A stretch of DNA of 9,591 nucleotides from JASEFH01 sp034679905 (lineage in GTDB: Archaea > Halobacteriota > Methanomicrobia > Methanomicrobiales > JACTUA01). Location of the stretch: NCBI GenBank assembly GCA_034679905.1, contig JAXDAH010000229.1, forward strand, positions 1 through 9,591, read 5' to 3'. The position numbers were made by a program, and so were the translations under genes. A model generated the notes under the pieces. That model was given only the letters and a program-made list of their open reading frames with translations, made no database searches and was not told the origin of the DNA. Below are positions 1-6,859 of the stretch, piece after piece; position 1 is the first letter of the stretch, and each line of letters starts with the position of its first letter.

Positions 1-20
1 CGAACACGGCTCCATGTTCG
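1..20. repeat. Inverted repeat upstream of the metal exporter
   Basis: CGAACA and TGTTCG form a perfect 6-bp inverted repeat around an 8-nt centre, about 22 bp before the TATA-like box of the cation exporter. It could be an operator, or the end of an upstream transcript cut by the window edge. A related direct copy (12 of 13 bases) lies at 170-182, just inside the exporter gene. Function is not established. Confidence 0.3.
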
Positions 21-42
21 AGTACAATAGCCCCGGCACAGC

Positions 43-50
43 ATAAATAT
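43..50 (+). promoter_or_regulatory. TATA-like box for the metal exporter
   Basis: ATAAATAT stands out in GC-rich sequence and has the form of an archaeal TATA box. The expected transcription start, about 25-27 nt downstream, is near 72-75. That gives either an 85-nt leader to the preferred start codon at 160 or a leaderless message from the ATG at 73. Confidence 0.4.
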
Positions 51-159
51 CCGCCGTGCCGCCCCGTCGGGAATGGGGATAGCCCGCCTCCGGGGCTGTG
101 GAAATGAGCGGAGAACGGGCACAAACCCTATCCCGCAGGAAGACAAGTATTATGGGCTC

Positions 160-1161
160 ATGCATAGTCCGAACACGGATCCCCCTGCAGACGGGGTGCC
201 GGCAGGGGAGGAGCGCCAGGCTCTGGGCGTGCGGAAACAGAAGACCGCACGACTCTCCGTCCTCTCCAACACCGCCCTTGTCCTTCTGAAGTTCATCGTC
301 GGTATCTCGCTCGGGTCTGTGAGCATCCTCTCCGAGGCGCTCCACTCCGGGATGGACCTCGTCGCCGCCGTCATCGCCTACATCTCGGTGCGGAAGTCGG
401 CAGAGCCACCGGACGAGCTGCACGCCTTCGGCCACGGGAAGTTCGAGGATATGTCCGGCTTCTTCGAGGCGGTGCTGATCTTTGCCGCGGCTGCCGTCAT
501 CGTCCTGGAGTCGGTCCAGAAGATCCTGGGAGAGGGTCCCGTTCTCTCCACTTCGACCCTCTATGCCGGGATAGCAGTCATGGGCCTGTCGGCCCTGGTA
601 AACTGGATCGTGTCGGCACGGCTCATGAAGGTAGCTCGGGAGAGCGACTCGATCGCCCTGGAGAGCGACGCCTGGCACCTCCGCACGGACGTCTACACCT
701 CGCTCGGGGTCTTCGGCGGACTCATCCTGATCCAGATCACGGGAGTTGCCCTGCTCGATCCCCTCATTGCGCTCGGCGTCGCCGCCATCATCCTCCGCGC
801 CGCCTACGACCTCACCCGCCGCTCCCTGGCAAATCTCATGGACCGGCGGCTCTCGGACCGCGAGGAGGAGAGGATTCGGGCGATCATCTGCGACCATGCA
901 ACTGAGTACGCCAATTTTCACGCACTGAGGACACGCCGATCGGGGCCGGAGCAGCATATCGACCTGCACGTGGTCATGGGCAAAGACGTCACCGTGGAGC
1001 AGTCGCACGACCTGACAGAGCACCTGGAGTCCGACCTGAAACTGGAGTTCCCGCGTGCCAGCATCACCATCCACGTGGAGCCCTGCCTTGGCGACTGCGA
1101 GCGCTGCCCCTCCCTCTGCACGATACCGCGGCGCAATCGGAACCCGGCACACGAGGAGTAG
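160..1161 (+). CDS. Cation diffusion facilitator (CDF) family metal transporter
   Basis: A membrane metal exporter of the CDF family, which moves divalent ions such as Zn2+, Fe2+, Mn2+ or Co2+ out of the cytoplasm in exchange for protons. From the ATG at 160 the protein is 333 residues, normal for the family. Visible features are several hydrophobic segments between about residues 36 and 215, HxxxD in TM2 (H62, D66), the conserved HAFGHGKFED loop (88-97), HxxxD in TM5 (H173, D177), and a cytoplasmic C-terminal domain ending in HVEPC. HxxxD in both TM2 and TM5 is the pattern of zinc-type CDFs, but the ion cannot be fixed from sequence. The tail has four cysteines spaced CxxxCxxCxxxC (309, 313, 316, 320), a possible extra metal site. 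The frame is open back to an ATG at 73, but those 29 extra residues look unlike a CDF N-terminus. The Shine-Dalgarno site for 160 is weak (AGGAAG, about 17 nt away). The gene converges on the glycosyltransferase. Confidence 0.93.
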   Translation: MHSPNTDPPADGVPAGEERQALGVRKQKTARLSVLSNTALVLLKFIVGISLGSVSILSEALHSGMDLVAAVIAYISVRKSAEPPDELHAFGHGKFEDMSGFFEAVLIFAAAAVIVLESVQKILGEGPVLSTSTLYAGIAVMGLSALVNWIVSARLMKVARESDSIALESDAWHLRTDVYTSLGVFGGLILIQITGVALLDPLIALGVAAIILRAAYDLTRRSLANLMDRRLSDREEERIRAIICDHATEYANFHALRTRRSGPEQHIDLHVVMGKDVTVEQSHDLTEHLESDLKLEFPRASITIHVEPCLGDCERCPSLCTIPRRNRNPAHEE

Positions 1162-1780
1162 CGGGCGCGTCCACCTCGAACTTCCCCATCTCGTCGTTTC
1201 CCGAGCTCGGGAGCCGTGCCATCGAGACAGACATCCGGCGTGCTGGTGGACGGCAACAGCCGGGGCGGGATCGGAGCGGCCGGCCTGCCGCAACGTCGGG
1301 ATGGCAAAAAGAATCTGCATTCCAGCTGGCCTGGAGGTGCCGTACATCTATTCGGCGATGCCGGATGCTCGGTCTCGCAGTCCTGACTACAGCTCACGGG
1401 ATGCCGCGGCTCCATATCCTGCCGGGCGAGAGTGCGGTAATGGACCCCAGGGGCGTATGGTCCGACCCCGACCCAGCACGTCATAAGGGATGGGGGAGCG
1501 GAAGGTGCAGGCAGCTCCCTGGACACCCCGCCACTGCAGTGCGATAACCCATTGCAGGCGCCGACTTCCAGGAATCGTCTTCCAGGCCAGAAGGATACCA
1601 CTTCTCCCTGGCGTTCTGCCCGTCTGCAACACCCTGCCGTTGCGAACCTGCCCCGCGACCCGGGACACTGCCACGGAACGGCAACCCGAAAAGATGCTCC
1701 GGCCGTGAACGGACGATGGCGGAATGCCGGCATCGATGCATAACCGGATCGGGGAGTTCGGATCTCACTTTTTATGCGGC
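1162..1780. other. Gap without a recognisable gene
   Basis: About 620 bases follow the metal exporter. Open frames exist on both strands, including one of 271 codons on the minus strand that runs antisense into the exporter, but none has family motifs or convincing composition. Small structural items are a perfect 12-bp palindrome at 1200-1211 (CCCGAGCTCGGG), a 10-bp palindrome at 1532-1541 (CACTGCAGTG), and a direct repeat of CTTCCAGG at 1565-1572 and 1579-1586. A 14-mer at 1482-1495 recurs inverted at 6902-6915. No clear terminator is seen for the exporter. Confidence 0.5.
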
Positions 1781-1782
1781 AA

Positions 1783-1792
1783 ATTATATATA
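1783..1792 (+). promoter_or_regulatory. Strong TATA-like box in the gap
   Basis: ATTATATATA is the most AT-rich promoter-like element in the window. It predicts a start near 1813-1815, where the candidate structured RNA begins. No convincing protein start sits at a usual distance: the next ATG (1845) opens a 96-codon frame with no known motif. Confidence 0.5.
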
Positions 1793-1812
1793 GTGTGATA
1801 CGACCTAGGAGG

Positions 1813-1930
1813 TCTGCCAGAGGGGGATTCCCTGCTCGGGCCGGATGACTCTACTGCACGTCCTCGTATCGGTGCTGTCCAATTGGTGGCACCGATCGCA
1901 TCCGCATGACCGGGCAGAGGTACTCTTTTT
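1813..1930 (+). ncRNA. Candidate small structured RNA
   Basis: Starting at the position predicted by the TATA-like box, three helices nest inside one another: TCTGCC (1813-1818) with GGCAGA (1913-1918), CGGATG (1842-1847) with CATCCG (1899-1904), and ATCGGTGC (1868-1875) with GCACCGAT (1889-1896). The loop of the last helix holds the palindrome CCAATTGG. A T5 run at 1926-1930, typical of archaeal termination, follows the outer helix. No known RNA family is recognised. The two 6-bp helices could arise by chance; the 8-bp helix, together with the placement of box, ends and T-run, is the real argument. The alternative is a leader for the 96-codon frame starting at 1845, which I do not favour because the frame lacks motifs. 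Confidence 0.35.
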
Positions 1931-1973
1931 CACTCCCCGATCCCTCCGGCTGTATCTCGATACCGTCCTTTCC

Positions 1974-2013
1974 TTAAAAATTTTGTCCTGGAGGATGAAA
2001 AGAATGAGGAAAA
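1974..2013 (-). terminator. Possible terminator of the glycosyltransferase transcript
   Basis: Read on the minus strand, this stretch carries T-rich tracts (TTTTCCTCATTCTTTT at 2013-1998, then a short T-run near 1981). It lies about 155 nt past the glycosyltransferase stop and just past a perfect 7-bp hairpin at 2049-2068 (CCGGCGT/ACGCCGG). Archaeal termination often needs only T-runs, so this is a reasonable transcript end, but it is not proven. Confidence 0.35.
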
Positions 2014-2135
2014 GGCGGCACGATACCTTTTTCGAGTTGCCGTCGCGCCCGGCGTCTCGATACGCCGGCCCGGCCCTCCAAGCCGTTGCAGAGCCGGCTA
2101 GTCACCGTGCGGGACGGATCGCCCTCTGCAGGTGA
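1995..2135 (+). CDS. Doubtful small basic ORF
   Basis: A 46-codon frame begins with a lysine/arginine-rich stretch (MKRMRKRRH). GGAGG (1990-1994) abuts the first ATG and sits 9 nt before a second in-frame ATG at 2004, a good ribosome-binding distance. An AT-rich stretch (1975-1984) lies just upstream, too close to be the promoter of this start. Third-position GC (about 70%) is little above background. The frame contains the 2049-2068 hairpin and overlaps the likely terminator region of the opposite gene. No family is recognised. It may be a small basic protein or a chance frame. Confidence 0.18.
   Translation: MKRMRKRRHDTFFELPSRPASRYAGPALQAVAEPASHRAGRIALCR
2049..2068. repeat. Perfect 7-bp hairpin downstream of the glycosyltransferase
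   Basis: CCGGCGT and ACGCCGG flank a 6-nt loop. The hairpin lies 100 nt beyond the stop codon of the minus-strand glycosyltransferase and before the T-rich tract at 2013-1998, so it probably belongs to the 3' end of that transcript. Confidence 0.4.
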
Positions 2136-2168
2136 GAGGTGCCATCCATATCGCATGGAGGACTCTTC

Positions 2169-3734
2169 TCATGCGGGCTCCCCAGTCCGTCGGATCCTCA
2201 GGGCATCCTGCAGGTGTATCCGGATGAACATCAGGAGGATCCCGAGGGAGTAGAGCGCCCAGAAGAGCGCTACGGGCACCTGCGCGCCGGGCACCCCGCT
2301 GAGCAGCCTCCACACCCCCATCGCGCTGGAGACGATGCTGATGCAAAAGAAGGCGACGAGCACCATGGTGTGCACGCTGTAATCGTTCCTGGCGGTCCGT
2401 TCCGTGGTCTTTGGAGTCACTGAAAAACCCAGCTTCTTCCCCATGAGGACGTACAGGATCGCCCGTGCGTAGATGAAGGAGACGCTGGCCAGGATCGCCT
2501 GGGACTTCAGGAGGTCGCGGAGACGATACCGTCTCTCGCTGATGCTGGTGTAGTACTGGACGCCCAGCACCAGGACCAGAAATGGGGCGAAGAAGGTGGG
2601 CAGGATGACGGGGACCAGGCGCACGTTGAAGAGCAGGATGACGGCGGGGAACAGCAGCAGGATGGGATTGACGAGACCGAGCAGGTAACTCAGTTCGGTC
2701 ATGATGAATGCCAGCCACTGGGAACTGCTGAGAACCTTTGGATTCCTGAAGAGCGTACAAATCACGGTCTTGAAATGCTGGGTGTTTCCGTACGCCCAGC
2801 GCATCTGCTGGGTGTAGTACGCTGCGAGGGAGGGAGGCGGGACCCCTTCGGCGTACACGACGTCCAGGAACGCGCCCCGATACCCCCGCGTGAGGTAGAC
2901 GAAGGTGGTCGCCACGTCCTCGGTGATGCAGGACTCGTCCATGCCCCCGATCGCCCGCAGGTGGTTCAGGCGGAAGAGGCAGTTCGTGCCTGTCAGGAGC
3001 ACCGCATCCTGGACGTGGAGTCCCCGGCAGATGTGCTTGTTGTAGAGGTGCTGGTGGTAGGAGTAGCAGGTGGCCAGGACGTTGCCGTTCCGGGAATGGA
3101 AGTACTGGGGCATCTGCAGGTAGGAGAGGTCTCCGTTCTTCTCGAGGACAGGCACCAGATCCCGCAGGAAGTTCGAGGTCACCCGCTGGTCGACGTCCAG
3201 CACCAGGAGGTACTGCGCCGCCTCTCCCAGCAGGGGAATCGCGTCGTTGATCGCACCGGCCTTAAAACCGCGCCTGTGCTGGCGGGTTATCCGTGCAATA
3301 CCCAGACTCCTGCAGGATTGCTCGTTGGACTCTCCGATGCTCGCGTTCGTCGAATCGTCGAGGAGGTAGATGCGTAGGTCGGGCCACTCTATTGCTTTGC
3401 AGGCCTTCAGGCACGTCTCGACCAGGGCTGGATCCTCGTTGTACACGGGTATGAAGACTGCAACCGCCGGGGCGGGGTTTTTGCACAGCCCCGGGCTCTG
3501 GACCCGCCCCTCGTACATGAACAGGGATCGCAACAGATTGTCCCCGTAGCTGATGAACTCCAGAGCGACAAAGAAGAGGCATGCGACCAGGACGACCGAG
3601 AAGATCCGACTGATAGCCGGATAGGTGGACAGGAACAGAACGGCATAGGCATCCCGGACCAGGACAAGAACCAGAAGAAGGACAACCGTAGAGGAGAGGA
3701 CGGTGATGATCGCCCCTTTGCCTGTCCTGCTCAT
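2169..3734 (-). CDS. Processive GT2 glycosyltransferase, cellulose-synthase-like membrane protein
   Basis: A membrane-embedded family 2 glycosyltransferase that should polymerise a sugar from a nucleotide-sugar donor and extrude it as an exopolysaccharide. From the chosen start it has 521 residues. Order: two N-terminal membrane segments (about 8-27 and 40-62); a cytoplasmic GT-A domain starting at VAVFIPVYNE (91-100) with DD (126-127), the DxD motif DVD (180-182), TED (271-273) and QQMRW (309-313); then several membrane segments with the interfacial GFSVTPK motif (about 436-442). This set of motifs (D, DxD, TED, QxxRW) defines processive synthases of cellulose, hyaluronan, chitin or poly-GlcNAc; the actual product cannot be told. 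No PilZ domain is present, so there is no sign of cyclic-di-GMP control. The ATG at 3734 is preferred because GGTGG lies 4 nt upstream; an in-frame ATG at 3773 would add 13 hydrophilic residues. No partner genes such as an export component are adjacent. Confidence 0.93.
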   Translation of the reverse strand: MSRTGKGAIITVLSSTVVLLLVLVLVRDAYAVLFLSTYPAISRIFSVVLVACLFFVALEFISYGDNLLRSLFMYEGRVQSPGLCKNPAPAVAVFIPVYNEDPALVETCLKACKAIEWPDLRIYLLDDSTNASIGESNEQSCRSLGIARITRQHRRGFKAGAINDAIPLLGEAAQYLLVLDVDQRVTSNFLRDLVPVLEKNGDLSYLQMPQYFHSRNGNVLATCYSYHQHLYNKHICRGLHVQDAVLLTGTNCLFRLNHLRAIGGMDESCITEDVATTFVYLTRGYRGAFLDVVYAEGVPPPSLAAYYTQQMRWAYGNTQHFKTVICTLFRNPKVLSSSQWLAFIMTELSYLLGLVNPILLLFPAVILLFNVRLVPVILPTFFAPFLVLVLGVQYYTSISERRYRLRDLLKSQAILASVSFIYARAILYVLMGKKLGFSVTPKTTERTARNDYSVHTMVLVAFFCISIVSSAMGVWRLLSGVPGAQVPVALFWALYSLGILLMFIRIHLQDALRIRRTGEPA

Positions 3735-4557
3735 CCTACCACCGGGATCCTGCTCATCGACCGTTCGATGCATACCGATCCGTACCCTGGACTGTCCGGC
3801 GCCAGCCGGCGGCGGTTTTCCCCGACCTTCGGAGAAACCCGGGACAGCTGCCGTGTCGTCCTCCCTTCATGGCATTCCCTATAACCTTAGACCGGAAAGG
3901 ACCGCACACCTCTATACGAGAACCTGCAACCATCCACCCACCCCAGGTACCGCCCTGTCCGCACTCATGTGATTTCCGAGGCATAGGAATTATTTAAAGT
4001 TGTCTCCCCACGGTCCCGGTGGAAATCGTCTGTCCCCGTTTTAGCGTCCGCTTCATGCCTCCATCCTGCGATCGGGAAAGGGGGAAGAAGGGTCGGACTC
4101 TTGCACCGAACGGGATGCTATTATAACCCGGTAACGCTCTAACGAGCGGTAGACTGATGGAGCACCATATGACAGCAGGGGCTAGAATGCCGGCACTCGT
4201 TTCGTCGGCTATCCCGCTATCGTCCGAACGTGCCCCGCCGTCTCTTCCGCCGCCTGAGCGGCTTCTCTTGAACAGCGGCGGGAGGGACCGGGACGGGCGA
4301 GGGGGCCCTCCACCTCTTCGAGGGGGGCTCCCATCAGAGCCCTTCAGCATCGCACTCACCCCTGCCAGCGGGCTCGCCGCACTGGAGCAGGCGTAGATCC
4401 AGCTCTCCGCATCGCCGAAACTGGCTGCTCCTGCTGAACTTAGTCAACGCTTCTGCCACGGGCTGGAGGGACGGATAGACGGTCCCGATTCCGCACAGGA
4501 GAATCCAGGCGGGCAGTTCCCGCGATGGTGCACCGGCCGGATGCGGGGGACTGACGC
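3735..4557. other. Gap without a recognisable gene
   Basis: This stretch separates the tandem thermosome and glycosyltransferase genes. It holds a CCGGC/GCCGG hairpin at 3796-3809 in the probable leader of the glycosyltransferase, two minus-strand TATA-like stretches (3989-3998, and a weaker one near 3880-3886), and a plus-strand box at 4118-4126 (CTATTATAA) followed by a CGCTC/GAGCG hairpin at 4135-4148. A 79-codon plus-strand frame at 4157-4396 follows that box but is rich in Pro, Ser, Gly and Arg and has no motif, so I do not call it a gene. No clear T-run terminator follows the thermosome stop. Confidence 0.5.
3989..3998 (-). promoter_or_regulatory. TATA-like box, possible glycosyltransferase promoter
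   Basis: On the minus strand this reads TTTAAATAAT, a good archaeal TATA box. A start near 3967 would leave a leader of about 230 nt to the ATG at 3734, long for an archaeon. A weaker, closer box (GGTTATAGG, near 3880) is the alternative. Confidence 0.35.
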
Positions 4558-6162
4558 TTACTGCTCCAAACCCTCCGAGGGCATGCCTCCTCCCCCCTCG
4601 CGCCGGGTGGCGATCACGTCGTCAATCTGCAGGATCATGGCGGCGGCCTCGGCGGCGCTCGCGATGGCCTGGACCTTCACGCGAAGGGGATCGACTACAC
4701 CCTCCTCCAGCATGTCCCCGGGCCGACCCTCGTCGACGTTGAGACCCGCCATCCTCTCGCCCCGCTCGTGCGCGGAGCGAAGCTCATCGAGCATGTCGAT
4801 GGGGTCGAGACCAGCATTCTCGGCGAGCGTGCGGGGGATGATCTCCATGGAGTCGGCGAAGGCGTTGATTGCCAGCTGGGCTCGTCCGCCGATCGAGGCG
4901 GCGTGGTCCCGCAGCCGTGCAGCGATCTCCATCTCCGGCGCACCCCCGCCGGCCACGATCCGCCCGTCCTCGATCGCATCCGCCACCGCCTCGACGGCAT
5001 CGTGCAGCACGCGCTCGATCTCGTCCACCACGTGCACGGTGCCCCCCCGCACGAGCAGGGTCACGGTTCCGGGGTTCCTGCACTTCTCCACGAAGATCAG
5101 CCTCTCCCCGCCCACCTCCCGCTCCTCCACGAGACCGGCATAGCCGAGGTCTCTTTCGGCGATATCGTCGATGCTGGTGACAAGGCTCCCGCCGGTTGCC
5201 CGTACCAGCCCATCCATGTCGCTCTTCTTGACCCGCCGCACGGCCAGGATGCCGGCTCTGGCCAGCTGGTCTTGGGCGGTGTCACTGATCCCCTTCTGGC
5301 AGAAGATCACATCTGCACCGCTCGCCGCCGCAACATCCACCATCCTGCGGACCGTCCTCTCCTCCTGCTCCAGGAATGTCTGCAGCTGTTCGGGTCGCGT
5401 GACACGGATCCCGCTCTCGATCTCGGTCTTCCGGACCTCGAGGGGTGCATTGAGGAGCAGGATCCCGGCGTCCTCCACCCTATCCGGCATCCGAGGATGG
5501 GCGCGCTCTTTATCGATGACCAGCCCTCCGATGAGGGCGGTGTCATCGACGGACTCCCCGGCCCGTTTCCGGATCCGCACATTCGCCGGATCCAGGATTC
5601 CGTCCTCGTCGATCACCATCGGCACTGCCCGCACGACGAGATCGATCAGGCGATCCCGGGCAACCTCGGCGCTCTTCCCGGTGAGGGAAGAGCAGGCAAT
5701 CCTCTCCAGCATCGCGCGGTCGTCCAGCGACACGCCGACCGCACACTCCTGCAGGCACTCCCTCGCCCTCTCGGCGGCCTGTCGGTATCCGTCTGCGATC
5801 ACCGTGGCGTGGATATCCTGGTCGAGCAGATCCTCCGCTCGACCCAGCAGCTCGCCGGCGAGCACCACGGCGGTGGTCGTACCGTCCCCCGCCTCCGCGT
5901 CCTGAGCCCGGGCCACCTCGACCATCATCCTGGCGGCGGGATGCTCGATATCCATCTCCTGCAGGATGGTCGCCCCGTCGTTCGTTACCGTGACGTCCCC
6001 GCCCGAGCTGACGAGCATCTTGTCCATGCCCTGCGGCCCCAGGGTCGTGCGGATGGCGCGGGCGACCGCCTTCGCCGCAGCGATGTTGGCGCCCTGCGCT
6101 TCCCGTCCCGGTTCCCGGGATAGGCCTTCGGGGAGGATGGGCTCCCCTGTCTGCTGCTCCAT
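4558..6162 (-). CDS. Thermosome subunit (group II chaperonin)
   Basis: An ATP-dependent group II chaperonin subunit that assembles into a double-ring cage with a built-in lid and folds cytoplasmic proteins. From the ATG at 6162 it has 534 residues, usual for the family. Motifs in order: TLGPQGMDKML (40-50) and TNDGATIL (60-67) in the equatorial domain, the nucleotide-binding GDGTTT (92-97), an apical domain with the helical-protrusion segment (FLEQEERTV to FCQKGISDTAQ, about 263-297), VRGGT (371-375), HDA with the expected hydrolytic Asp (D388), and GGGAPEME (405-412). The C-terminus ends in GGGGMPSEGLEQ rather than the multiple Gly-Gly-Met repeats common in thermosomes, suggesting a paralogue with a changed cavity tail. 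The frame opens at a GTG at 6174, but GGGTGGTG (6176-6169) is an ideal Shine-Dalgarno site 6 nt before the ATG at 6162. A TATA-like box at 6206-6199 gives a very short leader. It appears monocistronic. Confidence 0.97.
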   Translation of the reverse strand: MEQQTGEPILPEGLSREPGREAQGANIAAAKAVARAIRTTLGPQGMDKMLVSSGGDVTVTNDGATILQEMDIEHPAARMMVEVARAQDAEAGDGTTTAVVLAGELLGRAEDLLDQDIHATVIADGYRQAAERARECLQECAVGVSLDDRAMLERIACSSLTGKSAEVARDRLIDLVVRAVPMVIDEDGILDPANVRIRKRAGESVDDTALIGGLVIDKERAHPRMPDRVEDAGILLLNAPLEVRKTEIESGIRVTRPEQLQTFLEQEERTVRRMVDVAAASGADVIFCQKGISDTAQDQLARAGILAVRRVKKSDMDGLVRATGGSLVTSIDDIAERDLGYAGLVEEREVGGERLIFVEKCRNPGTVTLLVRGGTVHVVDEIERVLHDAVEAVADAIEDGRIVAGGGAPEMEIAARLRDHAASIGGRAQLAINAFADSMEIIPRTLAENAGLDPIDMLDELRSAHERGERMAGLNVDEGRPGDMLEEGVVDPLRVKVQAIASAAEAAAMILQIDDVIATRREGGGGMPSEGLEQ

Positions 6163-6168
6163 GCGCAT

Positions 6169-6176
6169 CACCACCC
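6169..6176 (-). promoter_or_regulatory. Shine-Dalgarno site that sets the thermosome start
   Basis: GGGTGGTG on the minus strand lies 6 nt before the ATG at 6162. The GTG and ATG codons just upstream (6174-6166) overlap this site and so are unlikely starts. Confidence 0.6.
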
Positions 6177-6198
6177 GCGGGGGCTAAGGGGGTAGAGG

Positions 6199-6206
6199 CA
6201 TATAAG
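6199..6206 (-). promoter_or_regulatory. TATA box of the thermosome gene
   Basis: The minus strand reads CTTATATG, preceded by a T-rich stretch. Spacing predicts a start near 6176-6180, leaving a leader of about 15-18 nt that just includes the ribosome-binding site. Confidence 0.6.
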
Positions 6207-6498
6207 AATAACGGAACGAGAAAAAGGCCACCACGGAACCCTCGGGCCCGAAGGCGTGGTTCTCTCCAGTTCGAGCTCGCCTCCGCGTTCGACACCGCTG
6301 ATGACAGGATCACCTCGCAAAATGCCGGGTTGATAAGAAGCACGCTATCGGGCTCTGTTCGAATCCACCTCGAAGGTAGAATATGCGCCCCGGGACGGCA
6401 TCTTCGCCGGAGGGGCCTTGCTCCCCCCCTCGTGCGATAGCCCGGATAATGAGAGATCCCCAACGGGCCAATCTCAATTCCATCTCCGAGGGGAGGGG

Positions 6499-6517
6499 GC
6501 GGCCCTGCAAGGGCCGC
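6499..6517. repeat. Very stable GC hairpin
   Basis: GCGGCCCT and AGGGCCGC pair perfectly around a 3-nt GCA loop. No T-run follows on either strand, so it is not a simple terminator. It sits in G-rich sequence inside the thermosome-phosphorylase gap. Its role is unknown. Confidence 0.45.
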
Positions 6518-6837
6518 GGGGAGGAGGGGGATCCAGGCCTCCGGAATCGAGGAAATGTTCACGGGATAGGTGCAAAATAAGCCGAAGAACTTTTCCACAG
6601 AGCCCGCCATCGATCCTGGAGGAGCGCCTTCGAGCGCGGATCCACTAGAGCAGGATCCCGTGGCGATGGCCTCCGCCCGCTCCATAGCCCCGTGTCCGAT
6701 GGGCCGGGCGCATCCATGCCGCTCTTCCTCCACCGTGACGGTATCACCAGATCGAAGCCCGAAAGCTCGTGGAGGAGTCCTGCCGATCCGGGAGCGGGAA
6801 ACGCTCCAGTTCTGGGGACGAAAGTGTCGCTGCACGA

Positions 6838-6859
6838 CGACAGGATTGCCTTCCTGTCG
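6838..6859. repeat. Perfect 8-bp hairpin in the divergent gap
   Basis: CGACAGGA and TCCTGTCG flank a 6-nt loop. With the 6-bp hairpin at 6791-6807 and the CCCAT/ATGGG hairpin at 6903-6917 it forms a cluster of stem-loops, downstream of a minus-strand TATA-like element at 6953-6945. This fits a structured RNA, a protein-binding site, or chance in GC-rich DNA. Confidence 0.4.

Noticed and set aside
918..1733. 271-codon minus-strand frame over the exporter 3' end and the following gap
   Set aside because: Composition is rich in Arg, Pro, Ser, Cys and Gly with no motifs, and it is antisense to a real gene for 240 bases.
4157..4396. 79-codon plus-strand frame after a TATA-like box
   Set aside because: The box-to-ATG spacing could suit a near-leaderless gene, but the product is low-complexity (Pro, Ser, Gly, Arg) and unrecognisable. 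It is mentioned only in the gap description.
4768..6123. 451-codon open frame antisense to the thermosome, plus other long overlapping frames
   Set aside because: The thermosome on the minus strand is unmistakable; the His/Pro/Asp-rich antisense product is a codon-bias shadow.
6357..6365. GTTCGAATC, resembling a tRNA T-loop
   Set aside because: The flanking bases do not form the T-stem (CTCTG against CCACC pairs only at the closing G-C), and no acceptor or anticodon arm is found.
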